A stretch of DNA of 64,000 nt from Lachnospiraceae bacterium Zagget3. GTDB taxonomy: Bacteria; Bacillota_A; Clostridia; Lachnospirales; Lachnospiraceae. The notes below the pieces were generated by a model. The model was not told the origin of the DNA. It was given only the letters and a program-made list of their open reading frames with translations, and ran no database searches. Positions 25,517 through 38,166 of this stretch are shown piece after piece; positions within the stretch are counted from its first letter, which is position 1; every line of letters begins with the position of its first letter. Both the position numbers and the translations under genes were made by a program. The DNA is taken from assembly GCA_001941025.1 (NCBI GenBank), contig MSHE01000026.1:20290-84289 (forward strand), in the 5' to 3' direction.

Positions 25517-25715
25517 CAATCTGTCCACGCGCGTGTCGTTTTCTTCCCGTGTTTTCCCCTGTGATTCCACAAACGGCCCGGAAAACTTTTCCTTTATTTA
25601 TCGCGTTTCGAACAGTTTTCCACATATACACACCGCCTAAGAAGAATACGAATAAAACGATATATATATTTATCGGATTCCGGACATCCGATCAAAGAAA
25701 GGAGTTATTCACATT
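25517..25715. other. Probable oriC in the dnaA-dnaN spacer
   Basis: The 199-bp spacer holds DnaA-box-like TTTTCCACA (25616-25624) and a perfect TTATTCACA (25705-25713) that also spans the dnaN ribosome-binding region. A poorer GATTCCACA lies at 25563-25571. A very AT-rich stretch (about 25648-25674) is a candidate unwinding element. Few good boxes are present, which is notable given the richer cluster at 456-552. Confidence 0.65.
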
Positions 25716-26828
25716 ATGAAAATCATCTGTTTACAATCCGATCTGGCAAAAGGCGTCAATATTGTATCCAAAGCGGTACCGACACGGACAACCATGCCGA
25801 TTTTGGAATGTATCCTGATCACCGCTTCCGAAAAGGGGATTACGCTTACCGCCAATGATACGGAACTGGGGATTGAGACAAATCTTGTCGGAAAAGCCGT
25901 GGAAAAAGGAATGATCGCACTGGACGCGAGAATCTTTTCCGAAATTGTGCGGAAATTGCCGGACAGTGAAGTGGTGATTGAAACAGATGAGACCCATCGC
26001 GCGCTCATTACCTGCGAAAAAGCAAAATTTAATATTGCCGGTTACAGCGGAGAAGAATTTACCCTGCTTCCCCAGATTGAAAAGGAAGAAAAAGTCACGC
26101 TTTCCGAATTTACTTTAAAGGAAGTAATCCGACAGACGATTTTTTCCGTTGCGGACAACGAAAATAATAAGATGATGACGGGAGAGTTGTTTGAAATCAA
26201 TGAAAACCGGCTGCGGGTCGCTTCGCTGGACGGACACCGCATTTCAATCCGGAATATTGAATTAAAAGAGAATTATGGACAAATAAAAGTAATCGTACCC
26301 GGAAAAGCGCTGCAGGAAATCAGCCGCATTCTTCCCGGAGAGGTGGAAGAACTTGTGGACCTGTATTTTACGAATAATCATGTGTTGTTTGAATTCGGAG
26401 AGACAAAAGTGGTCTCCCGCCTGATTGACGGAGAATATTTTCACATTGATCAAATGCTTTCGGCCGATTATGAGACAAAGGTAAAAATCAACAAGAAAGA
26501 GTTTACGGATTGTATCGATCGCGCGACGCTTCTTGTAAGGGAAGGGGATAAAAAACCGGTCATCCTGAATGTGGAGGATGGATATCTGGAGTTGCGGATC
26601 AATTCGTTTATCGGCTCCATGGACGAGGAGATTGAGATTGAAAAAGAGGGGAAGGATCTTATGATCGGGTTTAATCCAAAGTTTTTGATGGATGCCCTGC
26701 GCGCAATTGAAGAGGAAGAAGTGACGCTTTATATGGTCAACGCGAAGACACCATGTTTTATCCGGGATGAAGGCGACTCTTATATCTATCTCATTTTACC
26801 GGTCAATTTTAACGCGGCGTCCGTATGA
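25716..26828 (+). CDS. dnaN: DNA polymerase III beta sliding clamp
   Basis: The 370-aa protein has three repeats of the clamp fold. The N-terminus MKIICLQSDLAKGVNIVSKAV and the C-terminal IEEEEVTLYMVNAKTPCFI...YLILPVNF are typical. It forms the ring that tethers Pol III and binds clamp-motif partners. SD AAAGGAG is followed by a DnaA box directly before ATG, so DnaA binding might influence its expression. Confidence 0.97.
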   Translation: MKIICLQSDLAKGVNIVSKAVPTRTTMPILECILITASEKGITLTANDTELGIETNLVGKAVEKGMIALDARIFSEIVRKLPDSEVVIETDETHRALITCEKAKFNIAGYSGEEFTLLPQIEKEEKVTLSEFTLKEVIRQTIFSVADNENNKMMTGELFEINENRLRVASLDGHRISIRNIELKENYGQIKVIVPGKALQEISRILPGEVEELVDLYFTNNHVLFEFGETKVVSRLIDGEYFHIDQMLSADYETKVKINKKEFTDCIDRATLLVREGDKKPVILNVEDGYLELRINSFIGSMDEEIEIEKEGKDLMIGFNPKFLMDALRAIEEEEVTLYMVNAKTPCFIRDEGDSYIYLILPVNFNAASV

Positions 26829-27066
26829 ATATTCGAGCGGGAAAAAAGAATCTGCCGCCGATGACGACAGTCACGATCACCGATGAGTATATTAAGCTGG
26901 GACAGGCGTTAAAGCTTGCCGGGTTCGTGGGCTCCGGAACCGACGCGAAATATGTTATTTCAGAGGGAATGGTAGAAGTGAACGGGGAAGTTGAGGTGCG
27001 CCGCGGCCGAAAACTTGTGCCGGGCGATGTAGTTTCTTTTCAGGGAGAACGTTTTCAGATTGAAGC

Positions 27067-27070
<4 letters not shown>
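26825..27070 (+). CDS. yaaA: S4-domain RNA-binding protein YaaA/RlbA
   Basis: The 81-aa protein is essentially a single S4 domain (YIKLGQALKLAGFVGSGTDAKYVISEGMVEVNGEVEVRRGRKL in pieces), the form found between dnaN and recF in Firmicutes. It probably binds rRNA or tRNA. The start overlaps the dnaN stop (ATGA) and has no clear SD, implying coupling; a second in-frame ATG at 26861 also lacks an SD. Confidence 0.9.
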
Positions 27071-30134
<3,064 letters not shown>

Positions 30135-30149
30135 TGTGTGAGGAATTTT

Positions 30150-32714
30150 ATGGACAACATTTTTGATCAGATTCACGATGTCGATTTAAAGAAGACAATG
30201 GAGAGCTCCTACATCGATTACGCGATGAGCGTGATCGCGGCACGGGCTCTGCCGGACGTCCGGGATGGGTTAAAGCCGGTACAGAGGCGGATCCTGTACT
30301 CTATGATCGAACTCTCCAATACACCGGACAAACCGCATCGGAAGTGCGCGCGTATCGTCGGCGATACCATGGGTAAATATCATCCGCACGGCGACAGCTC
30401 CATCTATGGGGCCCTTGTCAACATGGCGCAGGAATGGTCTACCCGCTATCCGCTTGTGGATGGACACGGAAACTTCGGTTCCGTAGACGGCGATGGTGCC
30501 GCGGCGATGCGTTACACCGAGGCGAGGCTTAGCAGGATCTCGATGGAGATGCTGGCGGACATCAACAAAGAAACCGTCGATTTCACCCCGAATTTTGACG
30601 AGACAGAGAAGGAGCCGGCGGTGCTTCCCGCGCGCTATCCGAATCTGTTGGTAAACGGGACGACCGGCATCGCGGTCGGAATGGCCACCAACATCCCGCC
30701 GCACAATCTGCGGGAGGTAGTGGCCGCTGTCGTGCGGATGATCGATAACCGCGTGGACGAGAATCGGGATACGTCCATCGAGGAGCTTCTGGAGATCGTA
30801 AAAGGGCCGGACTTCCCTACCGGCGGCGTGATCCTGGGGACCGCGGGCATTGAGGAGGCCTATCGGACCGGCCGCGGCAAGATCCGCGTACGGGCCGTCA
30901 CAGACATCGAGCCGATGGCCAACGGAAAAAACCGCATCGTCGTGACAGAGCTGCCGTTTATGGTAAACAAAGCCCGTCTGTTGGAAAAGATCGCGGATCT
31001 GGTCAAGGAAAAGCGCGTGGACGGCATCACGGACCTGCGGGATGAATCCGACCGGCAGGGTATGCGGGTCTGCATTGAACTGCGCAAGGATGTCAATCCG
31101 AATGTCATGCTTAATCTGCTCTTAAAGCACACGCAGATGCAGGATACGTTTGGCGTGATCATGCTGGCGCTGGTGAACAACGAGCCGAAAATTTTAAATC
31201 TGGCGGATATGCTGAAGCACTATCTCCAACATCAGATGGATGTGGTAACACGGCGCACGAAATTTGAATTAAACAAAGCGGAGGAGCGGGCACACATCTT
31301 ACAGGGCCTGCTCATCGCGCTGGACAACATAGACGAGGTGATCGAGATCATCCGCGGCAGCAAGAACACGCAGGAGGCCAAAGAGCGGTTGATCGAACGC
31401 TTTGCGCTCTCCGACGCGCAGGCGCAGGCGATCGTGGATATGCGCCTTCGGACGCTGACCGGTCTGGAGCGGCAAAAGCTGGAAGACGAGTATCGGGAAC
31501 TCTCGGAGCGGATCGCGGAATTGAAAGCGATCCTTGCCGACGAGAAGAAGCTGCTTGGCGTGATTCGCGAGGAACTGCTTGTCCTCGTGGCCAAGTACGG
31601 CGACGAGCGGCGGACGGAGATCGGATTTGACGAGTATGACATTTCCATGGAGGACATGATCCCGGTGGCCGACACCGTCATTACGATGACGAAACTGGGC
31701 TATATCAAGCGAATGAGTGTGGACAATTTCCGCGCGCAGAACCGCGGCGGCCGCGGGATCAAAGGGATGCAGACCATCGAGGAAGACTACATTGAGGAAA
31801 TGTTTACCACGACCACCCATCACTATCTCCTGTTTTTTACCAATCTGGGCAGGGTGTATCGAATGAAAGCATACGAGATCCCGGAGGCAGGCCGCGCTTC
31901 CCGCGGGACCGCGATCATCAACCTGCTGCAGCTGATGCCGGAAGAAAAAGTCTCTGCCGTGGTCCCGATCCAAAATTATGACAACGCGGAGGAACAATAT
32001 CTGTTCATGGCCACCAAAAAGGGCCTGGTGAAAAAGACCTGCCTGGCAGATTACGCGAACGTGCGCCGCACCGGCCTCGTGGGCATCGTGCTGCGCGAGG
32101 ACGACGAACTGATCGAAGTGAAATTCACCGACGCGGACCGGGACATCTTCCTGGTCACGAAGCTTGGCCAGTGCATCCGTTTCCACGAGAAGGATGTGCG
32201 GGGCACCGGGCGCGCCTCCATGGGCGTGATCGGCATTAAGCTGGACCCGGACGATGAAGTGATCGGCATGCAGCTGGATGTGCAGGGCACGCACCTGCTC
32301 TTTGTCTCCGAGAACGGTCTCGGCAAGCGGACGGCCCTGGAGGAGTTTTCCCCGCAGCACCGCGGCGGCAAGGGCGTAAAGTGTTACAAGATCACGGATA
32401 AAACCGGGCCGCTCGTCCGGTTCAAGGCGGTTACCGACGAAAATGAACTCCTGATCATCACGACAGCCGGCATCATTATCCGCATCAAGGTCAACAGCGT
32501 TTCGATCCTCGGCAGGATCACTTCCGGGGTGAAAGTCATTAATCTGGAGGACGGCGTAACCGTTGCCGGTGTGACGAAAGTGATGCCCGGAGAGGAAGAA
32601 GAGGATGAGGGGGACGAAGAGGACGCGCCCACGGGCGGAGAAGGACCAGAAGAGGAAAGTGACGAGGAGGATGCGCCTGAGGGCGGCGAAGAACCGGAAG
32701 AGGAATCAGAGTAA
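30150..32714 (+). CDS. gyrA: DNA gyrase subunit A
   Basis: The 854-aa cleavage subunit contains [20 protein letters not shown] and [11 protein letters not shown]. The active-site Tyr is in RYTEARLS, and the GyrA box variant QNRGGRG (consensus QRRGGKG) opens the C-terminal beta-pinwheel. ATG 30150 has AGGA five bases upstream; the GTG at 30138 overlaps this SD. The last 40 residues form an acidic tail made of two 16-residue repeats. Confidence 0.97.
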   Translation: MDNIFDQIHDVDLKKTMESSYIDYAMSVIAARALPDVRDGLKPVQRRILYSMIELSNTPDKPHRKCARIVGDTMGKYHPHGDSSIYGALVNMAQEWSTRYPLVDGHGNFGSVDGDGAAAMRYTEARLSRISMEMLADINKETVDFTPNFDETEKEPAVLPARYPNLLVNGTTGIAVGMATNIPPHNLREVVAAVVRMIDNRVDENRDTSIEELLEIVKGPDFPTGGVILGTAGIEEAYRTGRGKIRVRAVTDIEPMANGKNRIVVTELPFMVNKARLLEKIADLVKEKRVDGITDLRDESDRQGMRVCIELRKDVNPNVMLNLLLKHTQMQDTFGVIMLALVNNEPKILNLADMLKHYLQHQMDVVTRRTKFELNKAEERAHILQGLLIALDNIDEVIEIIRGSKNTQEAKERLIERFALSDAQAQAIVDMRLRTLTGLERQKLEDEYRELSERIAELKAILADEKKLLGVIREELLVLVAKYGDERRTEIGFDEYDISMEDMIPVADTVITMTKLGYIKRMSVDNFRAQNRGGRGIKGMQTIEEDYIEEMFTTTTHHYLLFFTNLGRVYRMKAYEIPEAGRASRGTAIINLLQLMPEEKVSAVVPIQNYDNAEEQYLFMATKKGLVKKTCLADYANVRRTGLVGIVLREDDELIEVKFTDADRDIFLVTKLGQCIRFHEKDVRGTGRASMGVIGIKLDPDDEVIGMQLDVQGTHLLFVSENGLGKRTALEEFSPQHRGGKGVKCYKITDKTGPLVRFKAVTDENELLIITTAGIIIRIKVNSVSILGRITSGVKVINLEDGVTVAGVTKVMPGEEEEDEGDEEDAPTGGEGPEEESDEEDAPEGGEEPEEESE
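32613..32708 (+). repeat. 48-bp tandem repeat in the gyrA tail
   Basis: Two in-frame 48-bp copies (32613-32660, 32661-32708) encode [16 protein letters not shown] and [16 protein letters not shown], an acidic extension that may tune gyrase activity. Confidence 0.85.
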
Positions 32715-32750
32715 GCGGGGAACCGCGCGGCAAGGTAAGGAAGCGACGGT

Positions 32751-33596
32751 ATGGTCAGGGAAGTACAGGTTGAGGAACTGACGAAAAACATAAAAGAAAT
32801 GTGCATCGAGGCGAACCATTTTCTCTCGGAGGACATGGGGGAGGCCATAAAAAACGCGGCAGAGACCGAGCGTTCGGATCTGGGACGGCAGATTCTGGGG
32901 CAGCTGGAAGAGAACCTGCAGATCGCGGGGGACGAGATGATCCCGATCTGTCAGGACACCGGCATGGCGGTGATCTTTTTGGAGATCGGGCAGGATGTCC
33001 ACTTTGTCGGGGGTGATCTGGCGGCCGCGGTCGACGAGGGCGTTCGGCAGGCCTATACGGACGGGTACCTGCGGAAATCGGTCGTGGGGGACCCGCTGCT
33101 TCGAAAAAACACGCGGGACAACACGCCCGCGGTTCTTTATACGGAGATCGTACCCGGTGACAAGGTGCGGATTACCGTTGCGCCAAAGGGATTCGGCAGC
33201 GAAAACATGAGCCGGATCTTCATGTTGAAGCCGGCGGACGGCATCGAAGGGGTAAAGGAGGCGATCCTTACCGCGGTGCGGGAGGCCGGCGCGAACGCCT
33301 GTCCGCCCATGGTGGTCGGGGTCGGCATCGGCGGGACGTTTGAGCAGTGCGCGCTGCTTGCCAAGAGGGCGCTGACCCGGGAGTTGGGGGACGCGGCCGA
33401 ACAGCCGCACATCCGACAGCTGGAGCAGGAGATGCTGGAACAGATCAACGCGCTCGGGGTCGGGCCCGCGGGACTCGGCGGGACGACAACGGCACTCGCG
33501 GTCAAGATCAACACGGCGCCGACGCACATCGCGGGACTGCCGGTGGCGGTCAACATCTGCTGCCACGTGAACCGACACGCAACACGTGTTTTGTAG
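32751..33596 (+). CDS. fumA: Class I fumarate hydratase alpha subunit
   Basis: The 281-aa subunit carries the [4Fe-4S] site: cysteines in PICQDTG (about 65-71), GANACPP (about 182-188) and VNICCHVNRH near the C-terminus. GVGIGGTFE and GPAGLGGTTTALAVKI are family motifs. With the beta subunit it interconverts fumarate and malate; the related tartrate dehydratase is the main alternative. The cluster is oxygen-sensitive, fitting an anaerobe. It follows gyrA by 36 bp without an obvious terminator. Confidence 0.9.
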   Translation: MVREVQVEELTKNIKEMCIEANHFLSEDMGEAIKNAAETERSDLGRQILGQLEENLQIAGDEMIPICQDTGMAVIFLEIGQDVHFVGGDLAAAVDEGVRQAYTDGYLRKSVVGDPLLRKNTRDNTPAVLYTEIVPGDKVRITVAPKGFGSENMSRIFMLKPADGIEGVKEAILTAVREAGANACPPMVVGVGIGGTFEQCALLAKRALTRELGDAAEQPHIRQLEQEMLEQINALGVGPAGLGGTTTALAVKINTAPTHIAGLPVAVNICCHVNRHATRVL

Positions 33597-33609
33597 GAGA
33601 AACGACAGG

Positions 33610-34140
33610 ATGGAACGATACATACAATTGCCTTTGTCAGAAGACATTACGGTGAGTTTATCTGCGGGGGATATGGTATACTTAACCGGGGAAATGCTCG
33701 TCGCGCGGGACGCGGCGCATGCGCGGATCGTAGAGTCGCTGGAGAAGGGCGAAGGGCTGATGTTTGACCTAAAGGACGCCACAATTTACTATATGGGACC
33801 CTCCCCGGGACGGGACGGTCGCCCGCTCGGTTCCGCCGGACCGACGACGTCCGGCCGGATGGACCGATACACCCCGATGCTTCTGGACCGGGGCCTGCGG
33901 GCCATGATTGGAAAAGGAGACCGCAGCGCGGAGGTAATCGAAGCGATCGTGCGAAACAAAGCGGTCTATTTTGCCGCGATCGGCGGGGCAGGCGCGCTGT
34001 TGTCCAAGTGTATCGAGACATCGGAGCTGGTCTGTTACCGGGACCTTGGCACGGAGGCGGTCCGCCGGATCACCGTGAAGGATTTTCCCGCAATCGTGGC
34101 AATCGACAGCCGCGGGAAAGATCTCTACAAGAAGGAGTGA
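33610..34140 (+). CDS. fumB: Class I fumarate hydratase beta subunit
   Basis: The 176-aa swivelling-domain subunit begins PLSEDITVSLSAGDMVYLTG and contains MGPSPGRDGRPLGSAGPTTSGRMD, GKGDRS and the IGGAGALLS segment that helps form the active site. ATG 33610 is preceded by GGAG 10-13 bases upstream. It is 13 bp behind the alpha subunit and 10 bp before the MoxR gene. Confidence 0.9.
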   Translation: MERYIQLPLSEDITVSLSAGDMVYLTGEMLVARDAAHARIVESLEKGEGLMFDLKDATIYYMGPSPGRDGRPLGSAGPTTSGRMDRYTPMLLDRGLRAMIGKGDRSAEVIEAIVRNKAVYFAAIGGAGALLSKCIETSELVCYRDLGTEAVRRITVKDFPAIVAIDSRGKDLYKKE

Positions 34141-34150
34141 AACAAACAGC

Positions 34151-35122
34151 ATGGATACGATTCAGGAGTATGTGACGCGCCTCGGAAATGAGACGGAAAA
34201 AATCATTGTGGGAAAGCGGAGGCAGATTGACCTGATCCTTATGGCGGTCCTTGCGGGCGGCCATGTTCTTTTAAACGATCTGCCCGGAAGCGGAAAGACG
34301 ACACTGGTCCGCACTTTATCGATCGCGCTGGGGTGCGATTTTACGAGAATTCAATTCACCCCGGATCTCCTGCCTTCTGATATTGTCGGGATGACGGTTT
34401 TTAATCAGAAAACCTCCGAGTTTGAATTGGTAAAAGGCCCGGTGCACACGAATATCCTTCTCGCGGATGAGATCAACCGCGCCATTCCCCGTACGCAGTC
34501 CGCGCTTCTGGAGGCGATGGAGGAAGGGCAGACCACGGTGGACGGTACTTCTCTTCCGCTTCCGCAGCCGTTTACGGTGCTTGCCACACAGAATCCGATC
34601 GAGCATGAGAGTACGTTTATGCTTCCCGCCGCGCAGATGGATCGTTTCTTTATTTGCCTGAGTCTCGGATTTCCGACGGCCGAAGAGGAATCACAGATCC
34701 TTTCCCATCTCGGAGACGGCACCCCGTATGACGAAATAGAACCGGTAACGGACCCCGAAACGCTGCTCGCGCTCCGGGAAAAAGCAAAGGAGGTCCTTGT
34801 GTCCGATCTTTGCCGGCAATATATGGTTTCCCTTGTTCAGAAGACGCGGTCCGATCCCTGGATCGTTCAGGGCGGCAGCCCCAGAGCCTCGCGCAGCCTC
34901 TACCAGGGAAGCAAGGTATGGGCAGCCATGCAGGGGCGGGATTATGTCATTCCCGAAGACATCGCCGCGATCTGGAACCCTGTCATGGGGCACCGTATCA
35001 CCCTCTCGACCGAAGCGCGTTTCCAAAAGATGACATCATCGGACATTCTTGACCGAATTCTTGAAGAAACTCCCATTCCGCCGGAACAGGAAGATCTTTT
35101 TTATGGAACAGAAGCAAGATAG
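34151..35122 (+). CDS. MoxR-family AAA+ ATPase
   Basis: The 323-aa ATPase has Walker A DLPGSGKT (43-50), Walker B ILLADEINRA, a sensor ATQNPIE and the sensor-2 GSPRASRSL. MoxR proteins act as chaperone-like factors in protein or complex maturation and are usually encoded with DUF58 proteins, as here (19-bp overlap with the next gene). It is first of a three-gene membrane module; the target is unknown. Confidence 0.9.
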   Translation: MDTIQEYVTRLGNETEKIIVGKRRQIDLILMAVLAGGHVLLNDLPGSGKTTLVRTLSIALGCDFTRIQFTPDLLPSDIVGMTVFNQKTSEFELVKGPVHTNILLADEINRAIPRTQSALLEAMEEGQTTVDGTSLPLPQPFTVLATQNPIEHESTFMLPAAQMDRFFICLSLGFPTAEEESQILSHLGDGTPYDEIEPVTDPETLLALREKAKEVLVSDLCRQYMVSLVQKTRSDPWIVQGGSPRASRSLYQGSKVWAAMQGRDYVIPEDIAAIWNPVMGHRITLSTEARFQKMTSSDILDRILEETPIPPEQEDLFYGTEAR

Positions 35123-36515
35123 AACAAGTTTTTTCGCAAGTCTTCCCGGGCTGATCATACTTCTGATCGGCGCGGCGGCGGCTATCTATTGGCAGGCTGT
35201 GATCATCGGGGCTTTCCTGTTGTTGATCCTGCTGGTTTGTCTTGCCTCCCGTCTTTGGAGCCGCGTCGTGTTAAACCGGATCGAAGTGAAGATAGACGCA
35301 CTGCAAAGCCGTTGTTATGTCGACGGGAATCTTGCGCCGAAAGTCACGGTTCACAATCACTTTTTTTTGCCGGTTGTCTGGCTTGACATGATTCTTCCGG
35401 CCGGCCTCCGTCCGAATCTTCGTTCCGAGGATTCGGATTTTAAAGAGCAGTTTGTATTCCCGGATTCCGAGACTCCCCAAACAGGGATCCGGCGAAGGCT
35501 GACATGGCTGTTGTGGCATCAGGAAGCGACCTGGGAAGAGCCGATCAGCGCCTGCAGACGAGGAGTCGTTCGCATGGAAGGCGTCTGGCTGCGGGCGGGG
35601 GACGGGTTTGGCCTGTCGATGCGCAAGAGGCTTTACCAGCTTGACGCTCCCGTCACGTTCTTGATCTATCCTCAGCTCGCCTCCATTCGGGTGCAGCCGT
35701 TTCTGAAAATTACCCAGCAGTCCACGCCCGGCCGCAGCGGACAGACGGAAGATGTGACCCTCTTAAAAAGCAGCCGTCCTTATATGCCTGGGGATTCCGT
35801 AAAAAAAATCAACTGGCGGCTTCTGGCACATGGCCTTCCCATGGAGATCAATATCTATGAAAAACTGACGCCGGGATGCGCCGCGTTTATCCTTCACCTG
35901 GAAACATTCCGTGCGGTGATCGACCATGCGGATACCGGCGAAGGCAACTGGCAGGAATATGTTCTGCTGGAACAGAAACTGGAAGGCATGATCAGCCTCA
36001 TCGCCTCGGTTGTCCTGTCTTTGCGTGAACAGGGAGTTCCGTCTGCCCTCATTGTGCCCGGCTATGCCGACCGGGAGGCCGTTTTACGCCTTTCGGGAGG
36101 GGAAGATACGGACTATTCGGAGGTGTTGGACGCGTTGGCATCCGTTGATTATCTGGCGCAAAATACCGTATTCCCGGATCAGGAGTTCTGGCAGATGATA
36201 CCGCAGCTCGGAAATATTTATATCTGCTCTCTTTCCGACCGGGATGTGGGCTTCCCGGAGCTGGAAGAGGAACTCGGGCCCGGCCGTGTAACGCACCTTG
36301 TCTGGGAACGCAGGGAAACAGCCGAAGCCGGATCAGACAGGGAATCTGTCAATGCCGGTGCCTGTTTGTATGCGGAAGACATTTTGATTGAAAAAATGGA
36401 TCTTGGCATCTACAAAAAACAGCGGCGCGGCACTGCCCCGGTTCTTGTAGAAACGGGAAGCGGAGACAAAAAGGAAGAGCCTGCGGAAACCGCCGCTAAA
36501 GGAGGTGCGGCATGA
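35103..36515 (+). CDS. DUF58 domain membrane-anchored protein
   Basis: The 470-aa protein has two adjacent membrane segments (about 13-50) and an extended beta-rich region. The DUF58 signature RPYMPGDSVKKINWRLLAHG is near residue 240, followed by a von Willebrand A-like region. The start is ATG 35103 inside the end of the MoxR gene, with AGGAAG upstream. Such proteins pair with MoxR ATPases, possibly presenting a client at the membrane. The C-terminal 30 residues are Lys/Glu-rich and disordered-looking. Confidence 0.85.
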   Translation: MEQKQDRTSFFASLPGLIILLIGAAAAIYWQAVIIGAFLLLILLVCLASRLWSRVVLNRIEVKIDALQSRCYVDGNLAPKVTVHNHFFLPVVWLDMILPAGLRPNLRSEDSDFKEQFVFPDSETPQTGIRRRLTWLLWHQEATWEEPISACRRGVVRMEGVWLRAGDGFGLSMRKRLYQLDAPVTFLIYPQLASIRVQPFLKITQQSTPGRSGQTEDVTLLKSSRPYMPGDSVKKINWRLLAHGLPMEINIYEKLTPGCAAFILHLETFRAVIDHADTGEGNWQEYVLLEQKLEGMISLIASVVLSLREQGVPSALIVPGYADREAVLRLSGGEDTDYSEVLDALASVDYLAQNTVFPDQEFWQMIPQLGNIYICSLSDRDVGFPELEEELGPGRVTHLVWERRETAEAGSDRESVNAGACLYAEDILIEKMDLGIYKKQRRGTAPVLVETGSGDKKEEPAETAAKGGAA

Positions 36516-37879
36516 GAGACGGGGCGGCTCGTTTTTGGGGCAGTATCGGCATGCTGGCCGGCGATGTGGCGGTGTGTGCCATGCTCTTAAGTATCTCTCT
36601 CTTTTTCGACATAGAGATGAATATGCTGGTGATTCTGCCGTGGATCGTCTGCCTGATCATACAGTTCGCGGTTGGATTCGTGATGGTGCAAAGAGGATCT
36701 GCCGTGAGTCTGTTCGCGATCTTTCACATCGTAGTCGTTGTGGCTGAGATCGTACTCATTTGTCTGCTCGCCTCCCGGCTCGGTATGAATCCCAACTTAA
36801 TCGCGCTTCTCGCCATCGCGGTTGCCGGCACCGGGATCCATGCGGTTGTCATCTCCCGGAGATCGCCGGCCGATAATCTCATCTCCATCTACAGTGACAT
36901 TTTGATCGTTGCGCTCGCTCTTTATCTGCTGCTGTACAGTACGATCGGACCGGAATTAAGTATCGGACTGATCCTGTTCGCGGCCGCGGCGCTGGTGGTG
37001 ACTCTGGTGGCGGTCGCGAGACTTCGCATGACGCAGGAAGGACATACGGTCTCCCGCGGTTCGGGTTTCGGCACGGCGGCCATAATCATTGGGATCATTG
37101 TGGTCTGTCTGCTTATTACCGGCGCGGTGGCCGGAATTGCTTCCGGGCAGGTACATGGTTTTTTGGACCTTCTCCTGGCGGCGGGAAGATTTGTTTGGAG
37201 GATATTAAGCGTCGCGTTTCAGGCTCTGGGACAAGCGCTGGAGGCGGTCGTTTTGTTTTTCAGCCGGTTGTTTTCTTCTGTGGGAATGGGGCTTGGACAA
37301 AACACCGAGTCCGCGACAGATACAGATACAGCGATAGACTTCGCCACAGGGCCGGTGACGATCAACTTCCCCACCTGGGGGTTTTCCCTGATCATGATTG
37401 CCGTGGCATGCGTTGTGATCATTATAATCTTAAGGTGCACACGCCATCGTCGATTCGCGAAGCGCGAAAAAAAATCATCGCCGACGATTCAGATCAGCAG
37501 AACCAATTACTTAAAAGAAGCAATCGCGGCATTTTTCAGAAAGCTGAGAGCGCGGATACAGTTTGAATTGCTGTATCGGCAATGCCGCGATACACCGCAG
37601 GGAATCTTTCTGTTTCTGCTGCGAAAATGCCGCCGGAGGAAGCTGAAACGCCGACGGGATGAAAGCCCCGGTGGATTTGTCCGGAGAATATGCGGGCTGA
37701 ACCGGTGCGCTGACGGCACAGAGTCGCTTCTTGCTTTCGCGTCCATACTGGATGAGTCGTATTATGCGGGTCGGGAACACTCGTTTGAAAAAAGCGAATC
37801 GCAAAATTATGTGCAGGCAATCAACGCGTTTCTGGAAACGATAAAGAAAAACAAGAACACAAAGCAATCCACCGAATGA
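36512..37879 (+). CDS. Polytopic membrane protein with DUF4129-like tail
   Basis: The 455-aa protein has roughly nine hydrophobic segments in residues 15-310, a basic cytosolic stretch and a helical C-terminal domain (about 335-440). The motif ESLLAFASILDESYYAGRE in that domain resembles DUF4129 tails of transglutaminase (TgpA-like) proteins. The transglutaminase domain normally found in this third partner of MoxR-DUF58 operons is missing. It overlaps the DUF58 gene by four bases. Its function is unknown; a role in envelope assembly is a guess from context. Confidence 0.65.
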   Translation: MRDGAARFWGSIGMLAGDVAVCAMLLSISLFFDIEMNMLVILPWIVCLIIQFAVGFVMVQRGSAVSLFAIFHIVVVVAEIVLICLLASRLGMNPNLIALLAIAVAGTGIHAVVISRRSPADNLISIYSDILIVALALYLLLYSTIGPELSIGLILFAAAALVVTLVAVARLRMTQEGHTVSRGSGFGTAAIIIGIIVVCLLITGAVAGIASGQVHGFLDLLLAAGRFVWRILSVAFQALGQALEAVVLFFSRLFSSVGMGLGQNTESATDTDTAIDFATGPVTINFPTWGFSLIMIAVACVVIIIILRCTRHRRFAKREKKSSPTIQISRTNYLKEAIAAFFRKLRARIQFELLYRQCRDTPQGIFLFLLRKCRRRKLKRRRDESPGGFVRRICGLNRCADGTESLLAFASILDESYYAGREHSFEKSESQNYVQAINAFLETIKKNKNTKQSTE

Positions 37880-37927
37880 GACGGCAAGGCCGGGCACCGC
37901 GCAGGCGGCAGGACCGGGCGCCGCGTC

Positions 37928-37956
37928 TTGACAAACGGGAGTGGGTAATATATAGT
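37928..37956 (+). promoter_or_regulatory. tRNA-Ser promoter
   Basis: Consensus TTGACA (37928-37933), 17 bp and TATAGT (37951-37956). Confidence 0.8.
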
Positions 37957-38003
37957 ATGGGATGCGCCGCAAGGCGCGTACAATCGCATAAAATCGACAA
38001 TTC

Positions 38004-38091
38004 GGAGAAGTACTCAAGTGGCTGAAGAGGCGCCCCTGCTAAGGGTGTAGGTCGTTTGCGCGGCGCGAGGGTTCAAATCCCTCCTTCTCCG
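38004..38091 (+). tRNA. tRNA-Ser (GCU anticodon)
   Basis: Class II tRNA of 88 nt with acceptor GGAGAAG/CTTCTCC, anticodon loop CTGCTAA, a long variable arm and T loop TTCAAAT. It reads AGC/AGU. No CCA is encoded. Confidence 0.93.
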
Positions 38092-38098
38092 TTTCACC

Positions 38099-38139
38099 GA
38101 AAAAGGCGCTGTAAGCGGATTGCTTGCAGCGCCTTTTTA
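38099..38139 (+). terminator. Terminator after tRNA-Ser
   Basis: A 17-bp nearly perfect stem (AAAAAGGCGCTGTAAGC with GCTTGCAGCGCCTTTTT) and a T-run. It also lies downstream of the convergent channel gene and can serve both. Confidence 0.85.
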
Positions 38140-38166
38140 TATGCGGGTTTCGGACGGATCGTCCGG

